A stretch of 64,000 nucleotides of DNA from NCBI RefSeq assembly GCF_023701745.1, contig NZ_JAJOZB010000001.1, forward strand, positions 6,361,501 to 6,425,500, given 5' to 3'. The notes beneath the pieces are model-generated. The model saw only the letters and a list, made by a program, of their open reading frames with translations. It was not told where the DNA came from and did no database searches. Of this stretch, positions 1 to 7,851 are shown in pieces. This DNA comes from Streptomyces sp. RKAG293. GTDB taxonomy: Bacteria > Actinomycetota > Actinomycetes > Streptomycetales > Streptomycetaceae. The stretch's first letter is position 1, and every line of letters starts with the position of its first letter. The position numbers were made by a program, and so were the translations under genes.

Positions 1-443
1 AAGTGAGTCGCGAACTCGACCTGGGCGGATTCATCCGGCTGGGACGAGGCGAGGAAGGCACCGGCGGCCGGGACAAGGCATCGATCCTCGCGGACACCCT
101 CGAGGCGGTCATCGGCGCGGTCTATCTGGACCAGGGTCTGGATGCCGCGTCCGAGTTCGTGCACCGCCTCTTCGATCCGCTGATCGAGAAGTCGTCCAAC
201 CTCGGGGCAGGCCTGGACTGGAAGACCAGTCTCCAGGAGCTGACCGCGAGCGAGGGCCTCGGTGTTCCCGAATACGTGGTCACCGAGTCGGGTCCCGACC
301 ATGAGAAGACCTTCACGGCTGCCGCCCGCGTCGGTGGTGTCGAGTACGGCGCCGGCACCGGCCGCAGCAAGAAGGAAGCAGAACAGCAGGCGGCCGAGGC
401 CGCCTGGCGTGCGATCCGCGAATCCGCCTCAGCGGCGAGCTGA
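1..443 (+). CDS. rnc: Ribonuclease III, C-terminal part (5' end outside window)
   Basis: This is the tail of RNase III, the endonuclease that cuts double-stranded RNA in rRNA and mRNA processing. The visible 147 codons include the second catalytic segment (ADTLEAVIGAVYLDQG, with the metal-binding Asp and Glu). A complete double-stranded RNA-binding domain follows (about the last 75 residues, ending GAGTGRSKKEAEQQAAEAAW). The first catalytic motif (ERLEFLGD in the family) lies upstream of the window, so the gene is cut by the window edge, not broken. The reading frame is open from base 3. It is followed by a hairpin and then mutM on the same strand, an arrangement common in Streptomyces. Confidence 0.96.
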   Translation, partial: VSRELDLGGFIRLGRGEEGTGGRDKASILADTLEAVIGAVYLDQGLDAASEFVHRLFDPLIEKSSNLGAGLDWKTSLQELTASEGLGVPEYVVTESGPDHEKTFTAAARVGGVEYGAGTGRSKKEAEQQAAEAAWRAIRESASAAS

Positions 444-460
444 TCGCACACACGTCAGAA

Positions 461-491
461 CGAGCCCACCGACGATCAGTCGGTGGGCTCG
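461..491 (+). terminator. Perfect 13-bp stem-loop between rnc and mutM
   Basis: The arms 461–473 (CGAGCCCACCGAC) and 479–491 are perfect reverse complements around a 5-base loop. It starts 17 bases after the rnc stop. There is no T-run after it, which is usual for terminators in high-GC actinobacteria. It ends only 22 bases before the mutM start, so it may attenuate rather than fully separate the two genes. Confidence 0.6.
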
Positions 492-513
492 ACGCGTACC
501 CGGAGGAGGGGCG

Positions 514-1389
514 TTGCCCGAGCTGCCTGAGGTCGAAGTGGTCCGCATCGGGCTGGAGCGCTGGGTCACCGGGCGCACCGTCGCGGATGCGGAGGTGCTG
601 CACCCGCGCGCCGTCCGCCGGCACCTGGCGGGCGCCGGTGACTTCACGGACCGGCTCGCCGGCGCCCTGATCGGCCCCGCCCGCCGCCGGGGCAAGTACC
701 TGTGGCTGCCGCTGGACGGGACGACCGCGCTGCTCGGGCACCTCGGGATGAGCGGCCAGCTGCTGATCCAGCCGCACGCGGCACCGGACGAGACCCATCT
801 GCGGGTCCGGATCCGGTTCGACGACGAGCTCGGCACCGAGCTGCGCTTCGTCGACCAGCGCACCTTCGGCGGTCTGTCGCTGCACGACGTCGTGCCGGGC
901 AGTCCGCTGGCGCTGCCCGTACCGCTCGCCCACATCGCGCCGGACCCGCTGGAGGACGTCTTCGACGAGGAGGCGTTCCATACCGCGCTGCGCCGCCGCC
1001 GGACCACGATCAAGCGCGCCCTGCTCGACCAGTCGCTGATCAGCGGGGTCGGCAACATCTACGCAGACGAGGCGCTGTGGCGCTCCCGGCTGCACTACGA
1101 GCGGCCCACCGCGACGATGACCCGGCCCAGGACGGCCGAGCTGGTGACGCACATCCGCGAGGTGATGAGCGACGCGCTGGCGGCCGGCGGCACGAGCTTC
1201 GACAGCCTGTACGTCAACGTGAACGGTGAATCCGGGTACTTCGACCGGTCGCTGGACGCGTACGGGCGGGAGGACGAGCCCTGCCGCCGCTGTGGCACCG
1301 CGATCCGCCGCCGCCCGTGGATGAACCGGTCCAGCTACTTCTGCCCGCGCTGCCAGCGCCCGCCGGTTCCCGGCCGCGATCCCCGGTAG
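514..1389 (+). CDS. mutM: Formamidopyrimidine-DNA glycosylase (Fpg/MutM)
   Basis: A bifunctional base-excision repair enzyme that removes 8-oxoguanine and formamidopyrimidines and nicks the resulting abasic site. The start is a TTG, chosen because the mature enzyme must begin PELPEVE (Pro2 is the catalytic nucleophile and Glu3 is essential) and because GGAGGAG lies 6 bases upstream. Lys61 (RRRGKYLWL) is the conserved beta-lyase region lysine. The helix–two-turn–helix segment includes LISGVGNIYADEALW. A C-terminal zinc finger is intact, with cysteines near 257/260 and 277/280 (CRRCG and CPRC). The 291 residues are normal length. Longer in-frame readings from further upstream would bury Pro2 and are wrong. 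Confidence 0.97.
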   Translation: MPELPEVEVVRIGLERWVTGRTVADAEVLHPRAVRRHLAGAGDFTDRLAGALIGPARRRGKYLWLPLDGTTALLGHLGMSGQLLIQPHAAPDETHLRVRIRFDDELGTELRFVDQRTFGGLSLHDVVPGSPLALPVPLAHIAPDPLEDVFDEEAFHTALRRRRTTIKRALLDQSLISGVGNIYADEALWRSRLHYERPTATMTRPRTAELVTHIREVMSDALAAGGTSFDSLYVNVNGESGYFDRSLDAYGREDEPCRRCGTAIRRRPWMNRSSYFCPRCQRPPVPGRDPR

Positions 1390-1429
1390 CGGTCAGGGCT
1401 CACGTCTCACGGCCTACGGCACAGGGGGC

Positions 1430-1843
1430 TCACACGCTCGCCGTGCGGGCGGCGTGCGCCGCGTCGTAGGTCTCCCGGGCGGCCAGCACCTCGGGCATCC
1501 GGCCCTCGACCAGCTGGATCAGGTCGAGCAGCCGGCGGGTGGTCTCCCGGCCCAGCTCGGTGAGCCGGTACTCGACGCGCGGCGGATTGGTCGTCTGCGC
1601 CTCGCGGTGCACCAGCCCGTCCCGTTCCAGGGCGTGCAGCGTCTGGGAGAGCATCTTCTCGCTCACGCCGTCGATCCGGCGGCGCAGCTCGTTGAAGCGC
1701 ACGGTGTCCTCGCCGAGCGCGCCGAGCGTCAGGCTGCCCCAGCGGCCGGTGACGTGCTCCAGCGTGCCGCGGGAAGGGCAGTCCCGTGCGAAGACGCTGA
1801 ACGGGAGCCCGTCGCCCTGGGTGTCGCTCCTGGAGGTGTCCAT
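1430..1843 (-). CDS. HxlR-family winged-helix transcriptional regulator
   Basis: A 137-residue DNA-binding protein. The N-terminal RDCPSRGTLEHVTGRWGSL and the recognition region RFNELRRRIDGVSEKMLSQT are the HxlR signature, followed by a wing (LVHREAQTTNPPRVEYRLTE). A single Cys (in DCPSR) sits at the position where thiol- or quinone-sensing HxlR proteins carry their redox cysteine. HxlR regulators often control an adjacent divergent oxidoreductase. Here the neighbours are mutM (convergent) and a secreted CAP protein on the same strand, so the target is not evident. The ATG at 1843 was chosen because the HxlR domain starts within about 20 residues. The sequence upstream has CAGGAG, but its spacing of 12 bases is long. 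Confidence 0.88.
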   Translation of the reverse strand: MDTSRSDTQGDGLPFSVFARDCPSRGTLEHVTGRWGSLTLGALGEDTVRFNELRRRIDGVSEKMLSQTLHALERDGLVHREAQTTNPPRVEYRLTELGRETTRRLLDLIQLVEGRMPEVLAARETYDAAHAARTASV

Positions 1844-1929
1844 GGCATGAGCGTACTCCTGGGTTGCGCTGACCCAGGGCTTGCGCTTTCGAACAGTTAG
1901 CTCTCTCGCCCGCTCTGCCGCCCGCTCTC

Positions 1930-2817
1930 CTAGAAGCCGAAGTCCTGGGTCCACCAGGGGCCGCCCGGCGCGTAGTGGACGCCGATGCCGAGGGTCTTGT
2001 AGTCGCAGTTCAGGATGTTGGCGCGGTGTCCCGCGCTGTTCATCCAGGCGGTCATCACGGCGTCCGCGTCGGCCTGGCCGCGGGCGATGTTCTCCCCGCC
2101 GAGGTTGGTGACGCCGGCCGACTTGGCCCGGTCCCAGGGGGTGTCGCCGTCCGGGTCCGTGTGGTCGAAGAAGTCCCGGATCGCCATGTCCTCGCTGAAG
2201 GCCTGGGCGAGCTTGGCCAGCGACGGGTCGGCGGTCACGGGGGAGCAGCCGACCTTGGCACGTTCGGCGTTCACCAGCTTCAGCACCGCGGCCTGGGCGG
2301 TGACGGCGGTTCCGTCCTGGGTCGGCGTGGGCTTCGGCGTCGGGGTCGCGGTGGGGGACGGCGTCGCGGACGGGGTGGTGGGCCGCGGCGTGACCGGCGT
2401 CCTGGTGGGCGTGACCTTCGGGGCCGGGGTGGTGCTGGGTGCGGCGGCCGAGGTCGGCGGCGTCGTCGGCGTCGTCGACGGGGTGCCGCCGCGCGTCGTG
2501 GACGGGCTGCTCGGCACGCTCGTGCGGCCGGTGGTGCTCGGGGACGGGTAGCCGGTCTCCGGCAGTGACGGGCCGGACGAGCCGTCCGGCTGGGTGCGCG
2601 TCCCGCCGGGGCTGCCCTGGGCGGTGATGCCCCCCGGTCCCCCGTTCAGCGACGACAACAGCCCGGACGACATCGCGACGGCGCCCACGGCCAGAGCTGC
2701 GGACGACGCCAGCAGCCCGGTGCGAACGGCGCTGTGGCGTCGCCGGGGGCCCCGGTGGCCCCGACGGCTCCGGGTCGGCGCGACGGCCTCGGTGACATTG
2801 CGACTGTGGCGGCCCAT
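1930..2817 (-). CDS. Secreted CAP/SCP-domain protein with Thr/Pro-rich linker
   Basis: About 295 residues. A basic N-terminus and one hydrophobic segment (TGLLASSAALAVGAVAMSSG) form a signal peptide or anchor. A long Thr/Pro/Ser linker (about residues 70–170) follows. The C-terminal CAP domain of about 125 residues has the family hallmarks: LVNAERAKVGC, FFDHTDPDGDTPWDRA, GENIARGQADADAVMTAWMN, SAGHRANILNCDYKTLGIGV and a final WWTQDFGF. CAP proteins of bacteria are extracellular and mostly of unknown activity. The ATG at 2817 is preferred because GAGGA lies 8 bases upstream. An alternative GTG at 2832 would add five residues including a TTA codon. The gene follows no obvious operon partner. Confidence 0.85.
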   Translation of the reverse strand: MGRHSRNVTEAVAPTRSRRGHRGPRRRHSAVRTGLLASSAALAVGAVAMSSGLLSSLNGGPGGITAQGSPGGTRTQPDGSSGPSLPETGYPSPSTTGRTSVPSSPSTTRGGTPSTTPTTPPTSAAAPSTTPAPKVTPTRTPVTPRPTTPSATPSPTATPTPKPTPTQDGTAVTAQAAVLKLVNAERAKVGCSPVTADPSLAKLAQAFSEDMAIRDFFDHTDPDGDTPWDRAKSAGVTNLGGENIARGQADADAVMTAWMNSAGHRANILNCDYKTLGIGVHYAPGGPWWTQDFGF

Positions 2818-2938
2818 TAATGCTGTCCTCACGGTCTCGGATTAACCCGAACGGGTGAGTCCTGTTGCGGGCCGACTGTAGCGAATGACGCACGGGACCG
2901 GAGTGAAGCCTGTGCAACTGACGGGATAGCGTGCACAC

Positions 2939-3220
2939 ATGAACGAAAATGTCCGGCTTACGGCCTGGGTGCGCGGGCGCGTCCAGGGCGTCGGCTTCCG
3001 CTGGTGGACCCGGGCCAACGCGATGCGGATCGGCGGTCTGGACGGTTACGCCGGCAACCTCGCCGACGGCCGGGTGCAGGTGGTGGCCGAGGGGGACCGG
3101 GCGCAGTGCGAACAACTGCTCGACTGGCTGGCCACCGGGGACACGCCCGGCCGGGTCGACGGAGTCACCGAGATCTGGGGCCGGTCGCGCGGCGGCTACG
3201 ACGGGTTCGAGATCCGCTGA
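2939..3220 (+). CDS. acyP: Acylphosphatase
   Basis: A 93-residue protein matching the full acylphosphatase fold, which hydrolyses carboxyl-phosphate bonds such as those of acetyl phosphate or carbamoyl phosphate. The phosphate-binding loop VRGRVQGVGFRWW carries the catalytic Arg, and GYAGNLADGRVQVVAEG carries the catalytic Asn and the second signature. The ATG start places the domain at residue 7. Acylphosphatase just upstream of smc is common in Streptomyces and mycobacteria. No operon partner is obvious. The next small gene is 343 bases away. Confidence 0.95.
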   Translation: MNENVRLTAWVRGRVQGVGFRWWTRANAMRIGGLDGYAGNLADGRVQVVAEGDRAQCEQLLDWLATGDTPGRVDGVTEIWGRSRGGYDGFEIR

Positions 3221-3563
3221 GCGTCACGCCCCGCGTACATGCGGTAGGCAATCGCCTACGGCAAGGCTGCCCGGGACAGTTGCCATATCCGGAGTGTCGT
3301 GCAAGGCTGCCGACATCGAGGATGATCTCGACGCCCCACGGGCAGCCGCCGGCGCTCTTTCGCCGTGTTTTCTGAGGCTGGCCCGATGGCTGGGCTGTGA
3401 TCGTGTTGACCGTCCAACTATTTGGTGAGACGCTGGAAGCCCCGCGCATCGTAGCCGTAATGCAATCAAAGCGGCGGCTTCAGCGCACCGCGCGGGTGCA
3501 CATACCCCTCACCCACGACCCTACCGCTCCCGGTCGGTCACTCAGCGTGGAGGACCATCAATC
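3221..3563. other. 343-base gap without a recognisable gene
   Basis: I see no credible coding region here. It holds a small palindrome, GTAGGC-AATC-GCCTAC (3244–3259), just after acyP, and a TTGACC hexamer (3406–3411) that could be a −35 element but has no convincing −10 element at 16–19 bases. The last 25 bases contain GGAGG, the ribosome-binding site of the next gene. It is probably the 3' untranslated region of acyP plus the promoter region of the small gene. Confidence 0.5.
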
Positions 3564-3767
3564 ATGGCAAAGGCGCTTCTCGGTTACGTCGGCGGCCCCG
3601 ACCCGCGACTCCTCGCCGAGATGCGAAGGCTTCAGCAGCGCGTTCAGGATCTGGAGTCCGAGCTTGTTCGGATGCAGACGGAGAACGACGCACTGACTGT
3701 GGCGTCGCACGAAGAGTCGCTGCTCAGCAGCATCGATGTATCTCGCGCGGAGCCCGTACCCGCCTGA
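3564..3767 (+). CDS. Small conserved coiled-coil protein, function unknown
   Basis: A 67-residue protein with a good ribosome-binding site (GGAGG, 10 bases before ATG). Residues about 12–45 (DPRLLAEMRRLQQRVQDLES and onward) form heptads with Leu, Met and Val at core positions, consistent with a short dimeric coiled coil. It has no membrane segment and no catalytic motif. I recognise it as a small protein found upstream of smc in actinobacteria, but I know of no assigned function. A strong stem-loop follows, so it is its own transcription unit or the end of one. Confidence 0.7.
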   Translation: MAKALLGYVGGPDPRLLAEMRRLQQRVQDLESELVRMQTENDALTVASHEESLLSSIDVSRAEPVPA

Positions 3768-3816
3768 TCCGGACGCATCACCGGACGGGTGCCACGGCAC
3801 CGCTAGAGTTTTTTGC

Positions 3817-3838
3817 AAGGGACGCCTCGGCGTCCCTT
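3817..3838 (+). terminator. Stem-loop terminator before smc
   Basis: The arms AAGGGACGCC (3817–3826) and its reverse complement (3829–3838) make a near-continuous palindrome. With a realistic loop of six bases the stem is 8 bp. It lies 50 bases after the stop of the small coiled-coil gene and about 110 bases before smc. A run of six T residues lies just before the stem, so it could also end transcription on the other strand. Confidence 0.6.
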
Positions 3839-3947
3839 CGTCGTTCCGTCTTCACCCGCAGGCCCCCCGACGATCACTGTTGTCATCGTCTGATGTGCCC
3901 TGCACCTTCCCCGGCGAAACCGAACACGGAAGGTAGAGTCCGACGGC

Positions 3948-6900
3948 GTGCATCTCAAGAGCCTCACGCTGCGCGGATTCAAATCCTTCGCCTCCGCCAC
4001 GACGCTGCGCTTCGAGCCCGGCATCACGTGCGTCGTAGGCCCCAACGGGTCCGGTAAGTCCAATGTGGTGGACGCGCTCTCCTGGGTCATGGGGGAGCAG
4101 GGGGCCAAGTCGCTGCGCGGCGGCAAGATGGAGGACGTCATCTTCGCCGGCACCACGGGGCGCCCGCCGCTGGGCCGCGCCGAGGTGTCGCTGACGATCG
4201 ACAACTCCGACGGTGTGCTGCCCATCGAGTACGCCGAGGTCACCATCACGCGGATCATGTTCCGCAACGGCGGCAGCGAGTACCAGATCAACGGCGACAC
4301 CTGCCGGCTGCTCGACATCCAGGAGTTGCTCTCCGACTCCGGCATCGGCCGCGAGATGCACGTCATCGTCGGCCAGGGCCAGCTCGACTCCGTACTCCAC
4401 GCCGACCCGATGGGCCGCCGCGCCTTCATCGAGGAGGCGGCCGGTGTGCTCAAGCACCGCAAGCGCAAGGAGAAGGCGCTGCGGAAGCTGGACGCGATGC
4501 AGGCCAATCTCGCGCGCGTCCAGGACCTGACGAACGAACTGCGGCGGCAGCTCAAGCCGCTGGGACGGCAGGCACAGGTCGCCCGGCGGGCCGCCGTCAT
4601 CCAGGCCGACCTGCGCGACGCCCGGCTGCGGCTGCTCGCCGACGATCTGGTCACGCTGCGCGAAGCGCTGAGCGCCGAGGTCGCCGACGAGGCGTCGCTC
4701 AAGGAGCGGCGGGATGCCGTGGAACGGGACCTGGCCGCCGCGCTGCGGCGCGAGACCGCGCTCGAGGAGCAGGTCAGGGCGCTCGCGCCGCGGCTGGCCG
4801 ACGCACAGGCCACCTGGTACGGCCTCTCCCAGCTCGCCGAGCGGGTGCGCGGCACGATCGGGCTCGCCGAACAGCGGGTGCGGCACGCCACCGGCCAGCC
4901 CGCCGAGGAGCGGCGCGGCCGGGAGCCGGAGGACATGGAACGTGAGGCGGCCCGGATCCGTGAGCAAGAGGCGGAACTGACGGAGGCTCTCGACGCGGCG
5001 CGGCGGGCACTGGACGACACCGTCGGCCACCGTGCCGCCCTGGAGCAGGAGCTCGCGGCCGAGGAGCAGCGGCTGCGGACCGTGGCGCGGGCCATCGCGG
5101 ACCGCCGGGAGGGGCTGGCGCGGCTGCAGGGCCAGGTCAACGCGGCGCGCGGCCGGGCCGGTTCCGCCGAGGCGGAGATCGGCCGGCTCGCCACGGCCCG
5201 CGACGAGGCACGGGACCGCGCCGAATCCGCGCAGGAGGAGTACGAGGAGCTCAAGGAACGGGTGGACGGCCTGGAGGCGGACGACTCCGAACTGGAGGAG
5301 CGCCTGGCGGCCGCGACAGCGGAACAGGCGGCGGCCGAGGAGGCGTTCTCGGCCGTCCGCGACGCCGCCACCGCGGCCGAGCGCGAGCGCGCCGCCCTCA
5401 CCGCCCGGCGCGACGCGCTGGCGCTCGGCCTGCGCCGCAAGGACGGCACCGGCGCGCTGCTCGCCGCGGGCGACCGGCTCACCGGGCTGCTCGGCCCCGC
5501 CGCCGAACTGCTCACCGTGGCGCCCGGCTTCGAGATCCCCGTCGCCGCCGCCCTCGGTGCGGCGGCCGACGCCATCGCCGTATCGGGCCCCGCGGCGGCC
5601 GCCGACGCGCTGCGGCTGCTGCGCAAGGACGACGCCGGCCGTGCGGCCCTGCTGCTGGCGGACGGAACGTCGTCCGGGGTGTGGTCCGGCGGTCCCGGCG
5701 GCACTCCCGCCCACCAGCCGGCCACCGGCCCCCAGTCGGCGACGCTGCCGCAGGCCGCCGTGGCCGCCGCCTCCGTGCCGCACGCGCGCGCCGAAACCGC
5801 CCCGCTGCCCGCGGGGGCGAGGCAGGCGGCCGGCCTGGTCGGCGGGCCCGAGGATCTGCTCCCCGCCGTCCGCCGTCTGCTGCGCGACACGGTCGTCGTG
5901 GAGAGCCTCGACGACGCGGAGGCCCTCGTGGCCGCGCACCCGGAACTCACCGCCGTCACCGCCGAGGGCGATGTGCTCGCCGCGCACTTCGCGCACGGCG
6001 GGTCGGCGGGCGTGCCGAGCCTGCTGGAGGTGCGGGCCGCCGTGGACGAGGCGGCCCGTGAGCTGGAGCGGCTGGCGGCGCTGTGCGAGTCGCTGGCGGA
6101 GGAGCAGCGGGACACGAAGGAGCGGCGCTCGGCGTGCGCACGGACCGTGGACTCGCTGGCGCAGGCGCGGCGGGCGGCGGAGAAGGAGAAGTCGTCGGTC
6201 GCCCAGCAGCTGGGGCGGCTGGCCGGCCAGGCGCGCGCCGCCGGGGGAGAGGCCGAGCGCAGCGCCGCCGCCGTGGGGCGGGCCGAGGAGTCGCTGGCCG
6301 CGGCGATGGAGGAGTTCGAAGAGCTGTCGGTACGGCTGGGGGAGGCCGTGGAGGCACCCGGCGAGGAGGAGCCGGACACCTCCGTACGGGACCGGCTGTC
6401 CGCCGACGGGGCCAATGCGCGGCAGACCGAGATGGAGGCGCGGCTTCAGCTGCGGACCCACGAGGAGCGGGTGAAGGGGCTGGCCGGGCGGGCGGACGGA
6501 CTGGACCGCGCGGCCCGTATCGAGCGGGAGACCCGGGCCCGCGCCGAGCAGCGCCGGGCCCGGCTGGAGTACGAGGCCCGGGTGGCCGCCGCGGTGCTGG
6601 CCGGTGCGCGCGCCCTGCTGGAGTACGTGACGGTGTCCCTCGGCCGCGCGGACGAGGAGCGCGGGGCGGCCGAGCGGGCCCGCTCGGAGCGCGAGGCGCA
6701 GCTGGGGGAGGAGCGCCGGCAGGGCCGGGAGCTCAAGGCGGAACTGGACAAGCTGACCGACTTCGTCCACAAGGGCGAGGTGCTGGGCGCCGAGAAGCGG
6801 CTGCGCATCGAGCAGTTGGAGACCAGGTCGCTGGAGGAGCACGGCATCGAGCCGTCCGGGCTGGTCGACGAGTACGGCCCGCACCATCCGGTGCCGCCGT

Positions 6901-7637
6901 CGCTGCCCGCCGAGGGCGAGGAGCTGCCCGAGGATCCGGAGCACCCCCGCAACCGGCCGAAGCCGTTCGTGCGCGCGGAGCAGGAGAAGCGGCTGAAGTC
7001 CGCGGAGAAGGCGTACCAGCAGCTGGGGAAGGTCAACCCGCTGGCGCTGGAGGAGTTCTCCGCGCTGGAGGAGCGCCACAAGTTCCTGACCGAGCAGCTG
7101 GAGGACCTGAAGAAGACCCGGCTGGATCTGCTGCAGGTCGTCAAGGAGGTCGACGAGCGCGTCGAGCAGGTCTTCTCGGCGGCGTACCACGACACGGCGC
7201 GTGAGTTCGAGGGAGTGTTCTCCCGGCTCTTCCCCGGCGGTGAGGGCCGGCTGATGCTGACGGATCCGGACAACATGCTCACCACAGGTGTGGAGGTTGA
7301 AGCGCGGCCGCCCGGGAAGAAGGTCAAGCGGTTGTCGCTGCTGTCGGGTGGTGAGCGCTCGCTGACCGCGGTGGCGCTGCTGGTGTCGATCTTCAAGGCC
7401 CGGCCGAGTCCGTTCTATGTGATGGACGAGGTCGAGGCGGCGTTGGACGACACCAATCTGCAGCGGCTGATCGGGCTCATGGAGGAGCTTCAGGAGAGTT
7501 CACAGCTTGTCGTCATCACGCACCAGAAGCGGACGATGGAGGTCGCCGATGCCCTGTACGGCGTATCGATGCAGGGCGATGGGGTCTCCAAAGTGATCAG
7601 CCAGCGGCTGCGTGAGGGCAAGCGCAAGACTGCCTGA
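3948..7637 (+). CDS. smc: Chromosome segregation ATPase SMC
   Basis: A 1229-residue condensin-type SMC that, with ScpA and ScpB (not in this window), compacts and segregates chromosomes, including during sporulation. The N-terminal head has Walker A VVGPNGSGKSNVVDALSW near residue 32. Two long Glu/Arg/Ala-rich coiled coils flank a hinge at about residues 500–660. The C-terminal head has the signature LSLLSGGERSLTAVALL near 1132 and Walker B FYVMDEVEAALDD near 1157. The start is GTG, with HLKSLTLRGFKSFA beginning at residue 2 as in other SMCs. The hinge contains a Gly/Pro/Gln-rich insertion (around 565–610), which accounts for the extra length over a typical 1190. Confidence 0.98.
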   Translation: MHLKSLTLRGFKSFASATTLRFEPGITCVVGPNGSGKSNVVDALSWVMGEQGAKSLRGGKMEDVIFAGTTGRPPLGRAEVSLTIDNSDGVLPIEYAEVTITRIMFRNGGSEYQINGDTCRLLDIQELLSDSGIGREMHVIVGQGQLDSVLHADPMGRRAFIEEAAGVLKHRKRKEKALRKLDAMQANLARVQDLTNELRRQLKPLGRQAQVARRAAVIQADLRDARLRLLADDLVTLREALSAEVADEASLKERRDAVERDLAAALRRETALEEQVRALAPRLADAQATWYGLSQLAERVRGTIGLAEQRVRHATGQPAEERRGREPEDMEREAARIREQEAELTEALDAARRALDDTVGHRAALEQELAAEEQRLRTVARAIADRREGLARLQGQVNAARGRAGSAEAEIGRLATARDEARDRAESAQEEYEELKERVDGLEADDSELEERLAAATAEQAAAEEAFSAVRDAATAAERERAALTARRDALALGLRRKDGTGALLAAGDRLTGLLGPAAELLTVAPGFEIPVAAALGAAADAIAVSGPAAAADALRLLRKDDAGRAALLLADGTSSGVWSGGPGGTPAHQPATGPQSATLPQAAVAAASVPHARAETAPLPAGARQAAGLVGGPEDLLPAVRRLLRDTVVVESLDDAEALVAAHPELTAVTAEGDVLAAHFAHGGSAGVPSLLEVRAAVDEAARELERLAALCESLAEEQRDTKERRSACARTVDSLAQARRAAEKEKSSVAQQLGRLAGQARAAGGEAERSAAAVGRAEESLAAAMEEFEELSVRLGEAVEAPGEEEPDTSVRDRLSADGANARQTEMEARLQLRTHEERVKGLAGRADGLDRAARIERETRARAEQRRARLEYEARVAAAVLAGARALLEYVTVSLGRADEERGAAERARSEREAQLGEERRQGRELKAELDKLTDFVHKGEVLGAEKRLRIEQLETRSLEEHGIEPSGLVDEYGPHHPVPPSLPAEGEELPEDPEHPRNRPKPFVRAEQEKRLKSAEKAYQQLGKVNPLALEEFSALEERHKFLTEQLEDLKKTRLDLLQVVKEVDERVEQVFSAAYHDTAREFEGVFSRLFPGGEGRLMLTDPDNMLTTGVEVEARPPGKKVKRLSLLSGGERSLTAVALLVSIFKARPSPFYVMDEVEAALDDTNLQRLIGLMEELQESSQLVVITHQKRTMEVADALYGVSMQGDGVSKVISQRLREGKRKTA

Positions 7638-7716
7638 GCCCGTATGCATTCAATTGGTGAACTCAAGCGGGTGAGCGCTGTGCCCATCCATATCGGATAA
7701 GCCAATGGACCCCCTG

Positions 7717-7744
7717 TTGACTTCGAAACTTGAAGGCATAGTCT
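7717..7744 (+). promoter_or_regulatory. Candidate promoter of the glucose permease gene
   Basis: TTGACT (7717–7722) and TAGTCT (7739–7744) are separated by 16 bases, a fair match to a housekeeping (HrdB-type) promoter. It lies in the only AT-rich patch of the 214-base gap between smc and the permease. The spacer contains CTTC and GAAG half-sites around GAAACTT, which could be an operator. This is prediction from sequence pattern only. Confidence 0.4.
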
Positions 7745-7851
7745 CTGCAACGTCACTTTTACCTTCGAGTGGTGGCCGCCCAGGGGGCGGCTGACACTGG
7801 AGGATCCAGCCCCTCATGTGAGGGCTCACCGCCGAGCCCCAGGAGTCCACG

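Noticed and set aside
3852..7190. A 1112-codon open frame on the minus strand opposite smc
   Set aside because: Repetitive Arg/Leu/Gly composition and full overlap with smc. It is a shadow of that gene.
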